Positions 1-5,722 of a stretch of DNA of 5,728 nt are shown in pieces; position 1 is the first letter of the stretch; each line of letters begins with the position of its first letter. The DNA is from Bacillaceae bacterium (GTDB lineage: Bacteria; Bacillota; Bacilli; Bacillales_A; Planococcaceae). The stretch is taken from assembly GCA_030149685.1 (NCBI GenBank), contig JASLGI010000205.1, positions 1-5,728 of the forward strand, given 5' to 3'. The position numbers and the translations under genes were made by a program. The notes beneath the pieces were generated by a model. It was not told where the DNA came from, searched no databases, and saw only the letters and a list, made by a program, of their open reading frames with translations.

Positions 1-50
1 TCTAACTTTTGAATAACATCTTCTAAGTTTTTATCTTGACGTTCCGTCAT
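1..50 (-). CDS. 5' end of an unidentified gene downstream of sqr (partial)
   Basis: Only the first 16 codons are in the window, reading MTERQDKNLEDVIQKL, and the gene runs off the left edge. The ATG at 50-48 has a GAGAGG ribosome binding site at 64-59 with an 8-nt spacer. It lies 31 nt after the sqr stop with no terminator between, so it is probably cotranscribed with sqr. The visible residues are charged and look like the start of an alpha helix, with no signal peptide. Too little is present to name a family. From context only, a DUF1641-type protein is a reasonable guess, because that family sits beside flavin quinone reductases in Bacillales (for example yjlC next to ndh in B. subtilis). 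A sulfur-transfer protein is another possibility. Confidence 0.6.
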   Translation of the reverse strand, partial: MTERQDKNLEDVIQKL

Positions 51-58
51 CTATATCG

Positions 59-64
59 CCTCTC
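59..64 (-). promoter_or_regulatory. Ribosome binding site of the partial downstream gene
   Basis: GAGAGG on the minus strand stands 8 nt before the ATG at 50-48. This is the main evidence that the short open stretch at the left edge is a real gene start rather than chance. Confidence 0.55.
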
Positions 65-81
65 TTTCTTTTATGTTTAAA

Positions 82-1287
82 TTACATCGTTCCGCGTAAC
101 ATACCGTTCCAGTATAAGATCGGTAATAAGTTCTTTTTCATGAAGAACATGCTACGACGTGGGACACGCTGATCGAGTGGCGTAGATTCTGATGCTTCGT
201 TACCGTATACGAACTCAGCAAGCATAACTTTGTCGTATCCAGTGACGAGTGGACATGATGAATATCCGTCGTATTTTGCAGTCATTTCGCGACCTTCCAT
301 AAGAGCAACTAAGTTTGTTGCTGCAACTGGCGCTTGTTTACGAACTGCTGCACCTGTACGTGATGTCGGTAAGCTTGAGTTATCTCCAGCTCCGAATACG
401 TTTGGATATTTGTTGTGACGTAATGTATACATGTCAACGTCTACCCAACCGTCTTTTGCAAGTGGGCTTTCTTTAATGAAATCTGGTGCTGACATTTGTG
501 GTACCACGTGGATCATTGAGAATTCACGTTCGAATGTTTCGCCAGTTTCAATGTTTTCGAAAGTAGCGATTTGTTTATCGCCATCGATTTTACGTAATTC
601 GCTGCTGAATGTTGTCTCAATTCCGCGCTCTTTAACGATCTCTTTTAATGGACCGTAGTAACGTGGAACTGGGAATAACTTCGGCATACCTGAGATGAAC
701 TCAACTGCTGTTTTATGACGAACACCCATTTTACGTAAATATTCTTCTGTTAAATACATAATTTTTTGTGGTGCACCCGCACATTTAATCGGTGTGCTTG
801 GTTGTGTGAAGATTGCACGGCCGTCATTAACGTTTTGAAGTGCAGTCCATGTGTACTCAACTGTTTTAGGTGAGTAGTTACTACAAACACCGTTTTTACC
901 TTCTGCTTTAAGTGCTTCAGTTAAACCTTCGATTTTATCCCAGTCATACTGAAGACCTGCTGCTACTACTAAATATTCGTACTTAACTGTTGTACCTTCT
1001 TTAGTTTTTAACGTGTTTTCTTCTGGTTGGAAAGTTGCGACATGCTCTTTTAAGAGTTCAGTTCCTTCTGGAATTGCACGCTCCATTGAACGGTAAGTAT
1101 CGTCTAACTTCATGTCACCTGCACCTACTAACGAGAATGCCGGTTGATAATAGTGAACTTCTGCTGGATCGATGAATAAAAGATCACCTTTCACATATGG
1201 TGCTTGACGTAAAATACGTGCTGCGATTGAAATACCTGCTGTACCGGCACCTACGACAGCTACTTTTACTGATTTTTCTTTTGACAT
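82..1287 (-). CDS. sqr: Sulfide:quinone oxidoreductase, type II (SQOR-like flavoprotein)
   Basis: This 401-residue flavoprotein is predicted to oxidise sulfide and pass the electrons through FAD to the membrane quinone pool. The sulfane sulfur goes to a thiol acceptor as a persulfide. Visible motifs are the N-terminal dinucleotide-binding GAGTAG at residues 13-18, the redox cysteine Cys169 in the IKCAGAPQK motif, the second FAD motif FGAGD at 298-302 followed by LPTSRT, and the second redox cysteine Cys345 in SSCPLVTGYDK. Cys169, Cys345 and the LYWN-MLRG end closely match human SQOR and set it apart from type I enzymes and from NADH dehydrogenase 2. A further cysteine, Cys135, has no assigned role. 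The protein ends directly after MLRGTM, so it lacks the short tail that follows in human SQOR. There is no signal peptide, and it should be a peripheral protein on the cytoplasmic face of the membrane. The ATG has an AAGGAGG site at 1302-1296 with an 8-nt spacer. Confidence 0.92.
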   Translation of the reverse strand: MSKEKSVKVAVVGAGTAGISIAARILRQAPYVKGDLLFIDPAEVHYYQPAFSLVGAGDMKLDDTYRSMERAIPEGTELLKEHVATFQPEENTLKTKEGTTVKYEYLVVAAGLQYDWDKIEGLTEALKAEGKNGVCSNYSPKTVEYTWTALQNVNDGRAIFTQPSTPIKCAGAPQKIMYLTEEYLRKMGVRHKTAVEFISGMPKLFPVPRYYGPLKEIVKERGIETTFSSELRKIDGDKQIATFENIETGETFEREFSMIHVVPQMSAPDFIKESPLAKDGWVDVDMYTLRHNKYPNVFGAGDNSSLPTSRTGAAVRKQAPVAATNLVALMEGREMTAKYDGYSSCPLVTGYDKVMLAEFVYGNEASESTPLDQRVPRRSMFFMKKNLLPILYWNGMLRGTM

Positions 1288-1295
1288 ATTTCGTT

Positions 1296-1302
1296 CCTCC
1301 TT
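1296..1302 (-). promoter_or_regulatory. Strong ribosome binding site of sqr
   Basis: AAGGAGG stands 8 nt before the ATG at 1287-1285. It is the closest match to the ideal Shine-Dalgarno sequence in the window and suggests efficient translation of sqr. Confidence 0.8.
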
Positions 1303-1355
1303 CGTAAAGTACGTACATAAATACTGCTTACTTTTCTCTTTTTTCTACATCTTCA

Positions 1356-1384
1356 ATTGTATGCGAAAGCAAAAGTTGCGACTA
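1356..1384 (-). promoter_or_regulatory. Candidate sqr promoter with a weak -35 element
   Basis: A TACAAT -10 element (five of six consensus positions) lies at 1361-1356. Seventeen bases upstream, at 1384-1379, is TAGTCG, which matches only three of six positions of TTGACA. Transcription would start near 1349 and give a leader of about 60 nt. The poor -35 together with a palindrome just upstream would suit an activator-dependent promoter. This is inference from sequence alone, and sqr could instead be read from the arg operon. Confidence 0.3.
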
Positions 1385-1385
1385 T

Positions 1386-1399
1386 TAGGGAATTCCCCC
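1386..1399. promoter_or_regulatory. GGGAATTCCC palindrome, possible regulator site upstream of sqr
   Basis: The perfect 10-base inverted repeat GGGAATTCCC occupies 1388-1397. It is the only GC-rich patch in an AT-rich spacer. With its flanks the plus strand reads TAGGGAATTCCCCC, which resembles TAGGG-N4-CCCTA, the site described for the oxygen-responsive regulator NreC of staphylococci; the last two bases differ. The centre falls near -43 from the predicted sqr start, a usual place for an activator. Its G-then-C order is opposite to the C-then-G order expected of CsoR/CstR-type operators. The regulator is unknown. Confidence 0.35.
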
Positions 1400-1478
1400 A
1401 TATTTTACTTTTTCAACACAATTGAAACTGTTTCTTAATGAAAAGTTAGCCTTTTCGACACATTCTTTTACTAGTTCT

Positions 1479-2618
1479 TCATTTTTCTTCCATATTCAAC
1501 AAAACATCTGCCACAATTTTGACAACTGCATCGATTTCTTCTTTAGATACAGTAAGTGGTGGTAATAATCGTAACACACCTTGGCCTGCTGGAACAGTTA
1601 AGACACCTTTGTCTTCAAGCTGTATAACAGCTTCATTTAAAGTGTCTCCTACGACAATACCGACAAGTAATCCCCAGCCTTTAATTTCTGCCTTCGGTAA
1701 ATGCTCTTGAAGTTGTTGATGAAAGTATGTTGCACTATCACGCACGGTTTGTAAAAATGTGTCTTCTTTAATAATATCTACTACCGTTTGAGCAACTGCA
1801 ACAGCGAGAGGATTTCCTCCAAATGTCGTTCCGTGTGTTCCTGGACCGAAAGTTGAACCGAGTTCTTTCACTCCGAGCATCGCTCCGATCGGAAATCCTC
1901 CCCCAAGACCTTTTGCTAAAGTAACGATATCTGGCTGAAAGTTTGTTTGTTCAAATGCATACATCGTACCTGTACGTCCGATTCCTGTTTGCACTTCATC
2001 TAAAATGAGCAAGATATCGTGCTGCTCGCAAAGCTTTTGAATGCATGAGACGAATTCTTCTGTAACAGGTGTTACGCCACCTTCTCCTTGAACGACTTCT
2101 AACATAATTGCTGCAACTTCTTTATTCGCTACTTTTTCTAAGGCCTTACAATCATTATAAGGAACAGTGATGAACTTTTGTAAAAGTGGACCGAATCCTT
2201 CTTTTACTTTGTCTTGACCTGTTGCGGCAATTCCACCGAATGTACGCCCATGAAATGAATTGGTAAAAGTAATAATTGTATCTCTTCCTGTATGTTTACG
2301 TGCAAGCTTCATCGCAGCTTCATTTGCTTCTGCTCCACTATTACAGAAGAAGCCATATTGAAGATGCGTATCTTGAACGAGCGATTCCGCTAACTTTTCT
2401 TGACCACTACTTTCAAACAAATTCGAAATATGCCAAAGTTTTTCGCTTTGTTCTTGAAGCGCTTGAACGATTTTGTCATTCGCATGCCCTAAACTAACGA
2501 CAGCAATTCCACTTGAAAAATCATAATATTCTTTTCCTGTCGCATCTTTCACTATCGTTCCTTTCCCTTCTACAATTTCAATCGGACGTCTCCCATAGTT
2601 CGGAAATAAATGACTCAT
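1479..2618 (-). CDS. argD: Acetylornithine aminotransferase
   Basis: This class III pyridoxal-phosphate aminotransferase converts N-acetylglutamate 5-semialdehyde and glutamate to N-acetylornithine and 2-oxoglutarate in the cytoplasm. The 379 residues are close to the usual 375-400. Visible motifs are the phosphate-binding NSGAEANE at 93-100, the SFHGRTFG segment at 121-128, the cofactor-contacting Asp207-Glu208 in LDEVQTGIGRTG, the Schiff-base lysine Lys236 in TLAKGLGGGFPIGA, and GTHGTTFGGNP at 260-270. The ATG at 2618-2616 is chosen because an AAAAGGAG site stands 10 nt upstream; the frame stays open to 2666, but that extension overlaps argB and has no matching site. The gene starts one base after the argB stop, so it is translationally coupled to argB. 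Ornithine aminotransferase (RocD) and GABA aminotransferase belong to the same fold, but operon context and the short, tidy sequence favour ArgD. Confidence 0.94.
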   Translation of the reverse strand: MSHLFPNYGRRPIEIVEGKGTIVKDATGKEYYDFSSGIAVVSLGHANDKIVQALQEQSEKLWHISNLFESSGQEKLAESLVQDTHLQYGFFCNSGAEANEAAMKLARKHTGRDTIITFTNSFHGRTFGGIAATGQDKVKEGFGPLLQKFITVPYNDCKALEKVANKEVAAIMLEVVQGEGGVTPVTEEFVSCIQKLCEQHDILLILDEVQTGIGRTGTMYAFEQTNFQPDIVTLAKGLGGGFPIGAMLGVKELGSTFGPGTHGTTFGGNPLAVAVAQTVVDIIKEDTFLQTVRDSATYFHQQLQEHLPKAEIKGWGLLVGIVVGDTLNEAVIQLEDKGVLTVPAGQGVLRLLPPLTVSKEEIDAVVKIVADVLLNMEEK

Positions 2619-2619
2619 A

Positions 2620-3396
2620 TTATTCGCTCTCCTTTTGTGTGATCGTTGTACCTTCAAGTGCTTCATTCACAATATCAATATACGTAATGCCGTCTTCTAA
2701 ACAACTGACCGCTGCGTGTACTTTCGGAATCATTCCCCCATAAATGTCTCCCGTCGTAATCCACTCTTCAATTTGTTCAGGTGTCGTTTTTTCACACGTT
2801 TTCTCATCAATTAAAATGCCTGGCACATCTGTGACAAACATCAACCGATCTGCTTTCATCGCTTCTGCAACAGAACGGGCCGCTTCATCTGCATTCACAT
2901 TCAAACTAACCCCTCGTATTTCATCAACCGCGATTGATGCAATAACTGGAATAATGTTTGCATCAACTAATGCTTGTAATACCTCTTCGCGTACAACAGT
3001 TACATTTCCTACTTCCCCGTAACGCTCAGGATCGATGGGCAAAGCTTGCATAACATAACTATCAAAACCGTTTAGCCCAATTGCTTGCAATCCATTTTTA
3101 TGAAATCGCTGAACTAAAGACGGATTCACATGTGCAATCAATGTCGACTGTACGACATCCATCGCACTTCTCGGTGTTACACGTAATCCACTAACTTTTT
3201 TCGTTGGAATACGAGCTTCCGTCAAAGCATCCGTAATCGCCGGTCCCCCACCGTGCACGATGACGATATCATAATCTTTATACCATGCTTTAATCTTCTT
3301 AAAAAACACGTCTGTTAATTCATCGAGCATACTACCACCGAGTTTGACAACTAAACGTTTACGAGCGGTAGCTTGCGTTGATGTTGATGTATTCAT
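2620..3396 (-). CDS. argB: Acetylglutamate kinase
   Basis: This amino-acid kinase phosphorylates N-acetylglutamate with ATP to N-acetylglutamyl 5-phosphate, the second step of ornithine synthesis. It has 258 residues, the usual size. Visible motifs are the nucleotide-binding KLGGS with Lys18 at 18-22, the HGGG loop at 48-51, the substrate-binding GLR at 70-72, the NVNAD segment at 166-170 ending in Asp170, VTDVPG at 188-193, and GGMIPK with Lys225 at 220-225. The ATG at 3396 is the only sensible start: an in-frame stop lies two codons upstream, and no start codon occurs between it and Lys18. It lies inside argJ, giving a 38-nt overlap that encodes a Thr/Ser-rich leader of about 10 residues not seen in the short E. 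coli-type enzyme. No good ribosome binding site precedes it, only a GGGGGTG run about 12 nt away, which suggests coupling to argJ translation. The kinked N-terminal helix of arginine-inhibited kinases is not evident. Confidence 0.95.
   Translation of the reverse strand: MNTSTSTQATARKRLVVKLGGSMLDELTDVFFKKIKAWYKDYDIVIVHGGGPAITDALTEARIPTKKVSGLRVTPRSAMDVVQSTLIAHVNPSLVQRFHKNGLQAIGLNGFDSYVMQALPIDPERYGEVGNVTVVREEVLQALVDANIIPVIASIAVDEIRGVSLNVNADEAARSVAEAMKADRLMFVTDVPGILIDEKTCEKTTPEQIEEWITTGDIYGGMIPKVHAAVSCLEDGITYIDIVNEALEGTTITQKESE
2629..2636 (-). promoter_or_regulatory. Ribosome binding site of argD inside the end of argB
   Basis: AAAAGGAG lies within the last codons of argB (K-E-S-E-stop) and 10 nt before the ATG at 2618-2616. 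It decides the argD start in favour of this ATG over the upstream in-frame start at 2666. Confidence 0.75.
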
Positions 3397-4579
3397 AAGT
3401 TAAATCGCACCCCCATGCTGTTCCTGATGAACGGCCATTACCGAGTTCAATATCGATAAAAATATTCGGCTCTTCTAAAATCATTTGTAAGGCCTCTTCA
3501 TCGTAATCCATCGGTTCGCCTTCTTGTAAGACGACGATGTCTCCTATTGTAATTTTTACCCTCTGCATATTTAATGAAACGCCACTATAGCCAACCGCTG
3601 CGATAATACGTCCCCAGTTCCCATCTTTTCCAAACATCGCAGTTTTCACAAGTGGTGAACCGACGACTGTTTTCGCTACTTGTCGTGCTTCTTCAACACT
3701 CGATGCTTCTTTGACGTTCACTTCGATTAGTTTTGTCGCACCCTCCCCATCTTTTGCAATCATTTTCGCCAAATCTTCGGAGATTGCACGTAAGGCAGAT
3801 AAAAACAATATCCAATCTTCATGCTCTTCTGTTAACGGGTCATTATTTGCTAAACCATTCGCTAATAAAAGAACCGTATCATTCGTCGACGTATCTCCAT
3901 CTACTGTAATACAGTTAAATGTTTGATCTGTCACAATACGCAATGCTTTTTGCAATGTCGTCGGATCGACATTTGCATCCGTCGTAATAAATGCGAGCAT
4001 CGTCGCCATATTCGGTTCAATCATTCCAGAGCCTTTCGCTACCCCTGAAATTGTCACAGTCTTTCCGTCGATTGGAATTTGATACGAAGAAGCTTTTGTA
4101 ATCGTATCCGTCGTTAAAATCGCTTGTGAAAATTCAATCGCATGTTGTTGCGTTCTTCCGAGGCGGAGTTCTTCAACCCCTTTATAAATAGGCTCCATCC
4201 GTAATTGTTCTCCGATCACACCTGTCGATGCAACACCGACGAGTGAAGGGTCAATATCAAATCGTTCCGCCATCAGTCGTTGCATTTCTTTTGCGTTTTC
4301 AATCCCTCTTTTTCCAGTACACGCATTCGCATTCGCTGAGTTCACGATAATACCTTGCATATATTTCGTTTTATAGACAACTTGTTTCGTCACTTGAAGC
4401 GGTGCTGCTTGTAAAGCATTCGTCGTAAACATTCCAGCGACACTTGCTGGCACATCACTATAAATCATCCCAAAATCACTACGCTTATATTTCAACCCAC
4501 AATGCATACCACCTGTATAAAACCCGAGAGGTGTCGCCACGTTTTGATGAGACGTTTGTTTATACTGCTCAATTGACAT
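3359..4579 (-). CDS. argJ: Bifunctional glutamate N-acetyltransferase / ornithine acetyltransferase
   Basis: ArgJ moves the acetyl group from N-acetylornithine to glutamate, which closes the acetyl cycle; bifunctional members also use acetyl-CoA to make N-acetylglutamate. With the chosen start it has 406 residues, the same size class as Bacillus ArgJ. Known ArgJ proteins are made as a precursor that cuts itself between Ala and Thr of the MATML motif. Here that is Ala192-Thr193 within GSGMIEPNMATMLAF, and would give chains of about 192 and 214 residues with Thr193 as nucleophile. The oxyanion-hole pair Thr119-Gly120 is present in VASTGVIG, and the family C-terminal WGCDLTYEY is complete. The ATG at 4579 is chosen because AAAAGGAG stands 8 nt before it; an in-frame GTG at 4588 overlaps that site. 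No separate argA or argE is visible, which fits a cyclic pathway. Whether this copy is bifunctional cannot be told from sequence. Confidence 0.95.
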   Translation of the reverse strand: MSIEQYKQTSHQNVATPLGFYTGGMHCGLKYKRSDFGMIYSDVPASVAGMFTTNALQAAPLQVTKQVVYKTKYMQGIIVNSANANACTGKRGIENAKEMQRLMAERFDIDPSLVGVASTGVIGEQLRMEPIYKGVEELRLGRTQQHAIEFSQAILTTDTITKASSYQIPIDGKTVTISGVAKGSGMIEPNMATMLAFITTDANVDPTTLQKALRIVTDQTFNCITVDGDTSTNDTVLLLANGLANNDPLTEEHEDWILFLSALRAISEDLAKMIAKDGEGATKLIEVNVKEASSVEEARQVAKTVVGSPLVKTAMFGKDGNWGRIIAAVGYSGVSLNMQRVKITIGDIVVLQEGEPMDYDEEALQMILEEPNIFIDIELGNGRSSGTAWGCDLTYEYININASYRS

Positions 4580-4587
4580 ACCTTTCA

Positions 4588-4595
4588 CTCCTTTT
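4588..4595 (-). promoter_or_regulatory. Ribosome binding site of argJ overlapping the argC stop
   Basis: AAAAGGAG begins within the argC TAA stop (4596-4594) and ends 8 nt before the ATG at 4579. It rules out the GTG at 4588 as start, because that codon begins with the last base of this site. The placement couples argJ translation to argC. Confidence 0.75.
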
Positions 4596-5628
4596 ACATC
4601 GGTAACGGGAGAAACTCAATACCTAATGTCTCGTCAAACCCGCACATAATATTCATATTTTGAATTGCTTGTCCTGCTGCACCTTTTACCATATTGTCGA
4701 TCACCGCTAAAATCGTCACACGTCCTGTACGTTCATCGACATCACAATGAATGTCACAGAAATTCGAACCACGTACTTGGTTCGTACTAAATGAAGTCGT
4801 TTCTTTCACATAACGAATAAATGGTGCATCTTCATAATGACGTGCGAAACTTTCGTGCACCATCGCTTCTGTTACTCCTTCATTAAGAGTTGCATACGTT
4901 GTCGTTAAAATACCACGTTCCATCGGGACTAAGTGAGTAGAAAATGTAATCGTCGCGTCAGCTTCTCCAAACCATTGAATAGATTGTTCAATTTCTGGAA
5001 TATGTTGATGTTTATTAATTTTATAAATCGATGTGCTCTCATTCGCTTCACAGAAATGCGAACTTTGCGTCAATTTATTTCCTGAACCTGTTACACCACT
5101 TTTAGCATCGATAATACAACTATTCGGGTCAATTAATTGATCTTTAATTAGCGGTAAAATACTTAATGCAGTCGCTGTCGGATAACACCCTGGATTTGAC
5201 AGTAATTGCGCATGTTGAATCGCTTCTTTATTCCATTCAGATAATCCGTATACCGCTTGTTCTAACAGCTCTTTCTTCGGTGCTTCTTTTCCGTACCATT
5301 TTTCATACAATTCTGGATTTTGAATACGGTAATCACCCGCTAAATCGATGAGCTTCACATCTTTTCCGATCAACGGCTCTAAAAGTGTCGTCGTCACTCC
5401 CGCTGGCGTACTCGTAAATACGACATCATACGTTTCTAATACGTCATATTCAATCGCCTTCATCGGCTCATCATACAGACCTTTGAACTGTGGATATTTA
5501 TCTGAATAAGGCACACCTACTTCCGAAGAGGTGAATGTATCAATCGTTGTTACTTCTTTATGTTGATGGAGTAAACGGACAAGTTCAACGCCCCCGTAAC
5601 CTGTCGCTCCAATAATTGCAATTTTCAT
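4594..5628 (-). CDS. argC: N-acetyl-gamma-glutamyl-phosphate reductase
   Basis: ArgC reduces N-acetylglutamyl 5-phosphate with NADPH to N-acetylglutamate 5-semialdehyde, the third step of ornithine synthesis, in the cytoplasm. With the chosen start it has 344 residues, the normal length for the single-domain bacterial enzyme. Visible motifs are the Rossmann GATGYGG at 7-13, the catalytic Cys148 in LSNPGCYPTA, the SGVTGSG segment at 177-183, the HQHIPEI segment at 207-213 carrying the catalytic histidine (probably His209), and KGAAGQAIQNMN at 315-326. The ATG at 5628-5626 begins exactly at the family's MKIAIIGATG and has an AAAAGGA site 8-9 nt upstream. The TTG at 5655 and the ATGs at 5637 and 5634 are in frame but badly placed relative to that site. 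This is the first gene of the operon, behind its own promoter and a likely arginine-repressor site. Confidence 0.95.
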   Translation of the reverse strand: MKIAIIGATGYGGVELVRLLHQHKEVTTIDTFTSSEVGVPYSDKYPQFKGLYDEPMKAIEYDVLETYDVVFTSTPAGVTTTLLEPLIGKDVKLIDLAGDYRIQNPELYEKWYGKEAPKKELLEQAVYGLSEWNKEAIQHAQLLSNPGCYPTATALSILPLIKDQLIDPNSCIIDAKSGVTGSGNKLTQSSHFCEANESTSIYKINKHQHIPEIEQSIQWFGEADATITFSTHLVPMERGILTTTYATLNEGVTEAMVHESFARHYEDAPFIRYVKETTSFSTNQVRGSNFCDIHCDVDERTGRVTILAVIDNMVKGAAGQAIQNMNIMCGFDETLGIEFLPLPM

Positions 5629-5636
5629 CGTCATCA

Positions 5637-5643
5637 TCCTTTT
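5637..5643 (-). promoter_or_regulatory. Ribosome binding site deciding the argC start
   Basis: AAAAGGA on the minus strand is followed by three in-frame ATG codons, at 5637, 5634 and 5628. Only the last has normal spacing of 8-9 nt, so translation is placed at 5628. Confidence 0.7.
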
Positions 5644-5664
5644 CTGTAAAATCAATTAATATAC

Positions 5665-5693
5665 AGTATATATATGCATAAATATAAAGTCAA
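5665..5693 (-). promoter_or_regulatory. Sigma-A type promoter of the argCJBD operon
   Basis: The -35 element TTGACT at 5693-5688 and the -10 element TATACT at 5670-5665 each match five of six consensus positions and are separated by exactly 17 bases. Transcription should begin near 5658, leaving a leader of about 30 nt before the argC ATG. This is too short for a T-box or other attenuator, so control should act at initiation. Confidence 0.75.
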
Positions 5694-5710
5694 ATGAATT
5701 TTTATTATAA
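5692..5710 (-). promoter_or_regulatory. Probable ArgR/AhrC arginine-repressor box
   Basis: The 19 bases TTATAATAAAAATTCATTT match the B. subtilis ARG-box consensus, recalled as CATGAATAAAAATTCAAGT, at 13 positions, including an unbroken AATAAAAATTCA. The box ends on the first bases of the -35 element, where a bound arginine repressor would block polymerase. A second, weaker match (about 10 of 19) begins at 5680 with TATGCATATATATACTGTA and covers the spacer and the -10 element. Such pairs are usual for hexameric ArgR, but the AT-rich background makes the second one uncertain. Confidence 0.55.
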
Positions 5711-5712
5711 AA

Positions 5713-5722
5713 GACAGCGCTG
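5713..5722. repeat. Perfect palindrome ACAGCGCTGT upstream of the arg promoter
   Basis: ACAGCGCTGT is its own reverse complement. On the minus strand it reads GAAACAGCGCTGTCTTTT and then continues AT-rich. This could be the 3' arm and T-run of a terminator for the gene before argC whose other arm lies beyond the right edge, or a protein-binding site. The window ends 6 bases further on, so this cannot be decided here. Confidence 0.4.

Noticed and set aside
82..1287. Reading the flavoprotein as a type II NADH dehydrogenase
   Set aside because: The paired cysteines at 169 and 345 in SQOR-specific motifs, and the SQOR-like C-terminus, indicate sulfide:quinone oxidoreductase.
1440..1456. AT-rich hairpin GAAAAG-GCTAA-CTTTTC as an argD terminator
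   Set aside because: The stem is only six mostly A-T pairs and is not followed by a run of T, so it does not support a Rho-independent terminator.
1371..1485. An open stretch of about 35 codons on the minus strand after argD, ending in YGGIP-stop
   Set aside because: It has no start codon or ribosome binding site in frame and no recognisable similarity, so it is treated as spacer.
2276..2497. Plus-strand open frames of 60-90 codons here and elsewhere (for example 230-418, 2513-2743, 2744-3022, 3711-3926, 5166-5351)
   Set aside because: All lie antisense to well-supported enzyme genes, have low-complexity translations and no ribosome binding sites, so they are shadows.
5629..5655. Upstream TTG start for argC, adding nine residues
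   Set aside because: The added residues precede the conserved MKIAIIGATG start and include the ribosome binding site itself.
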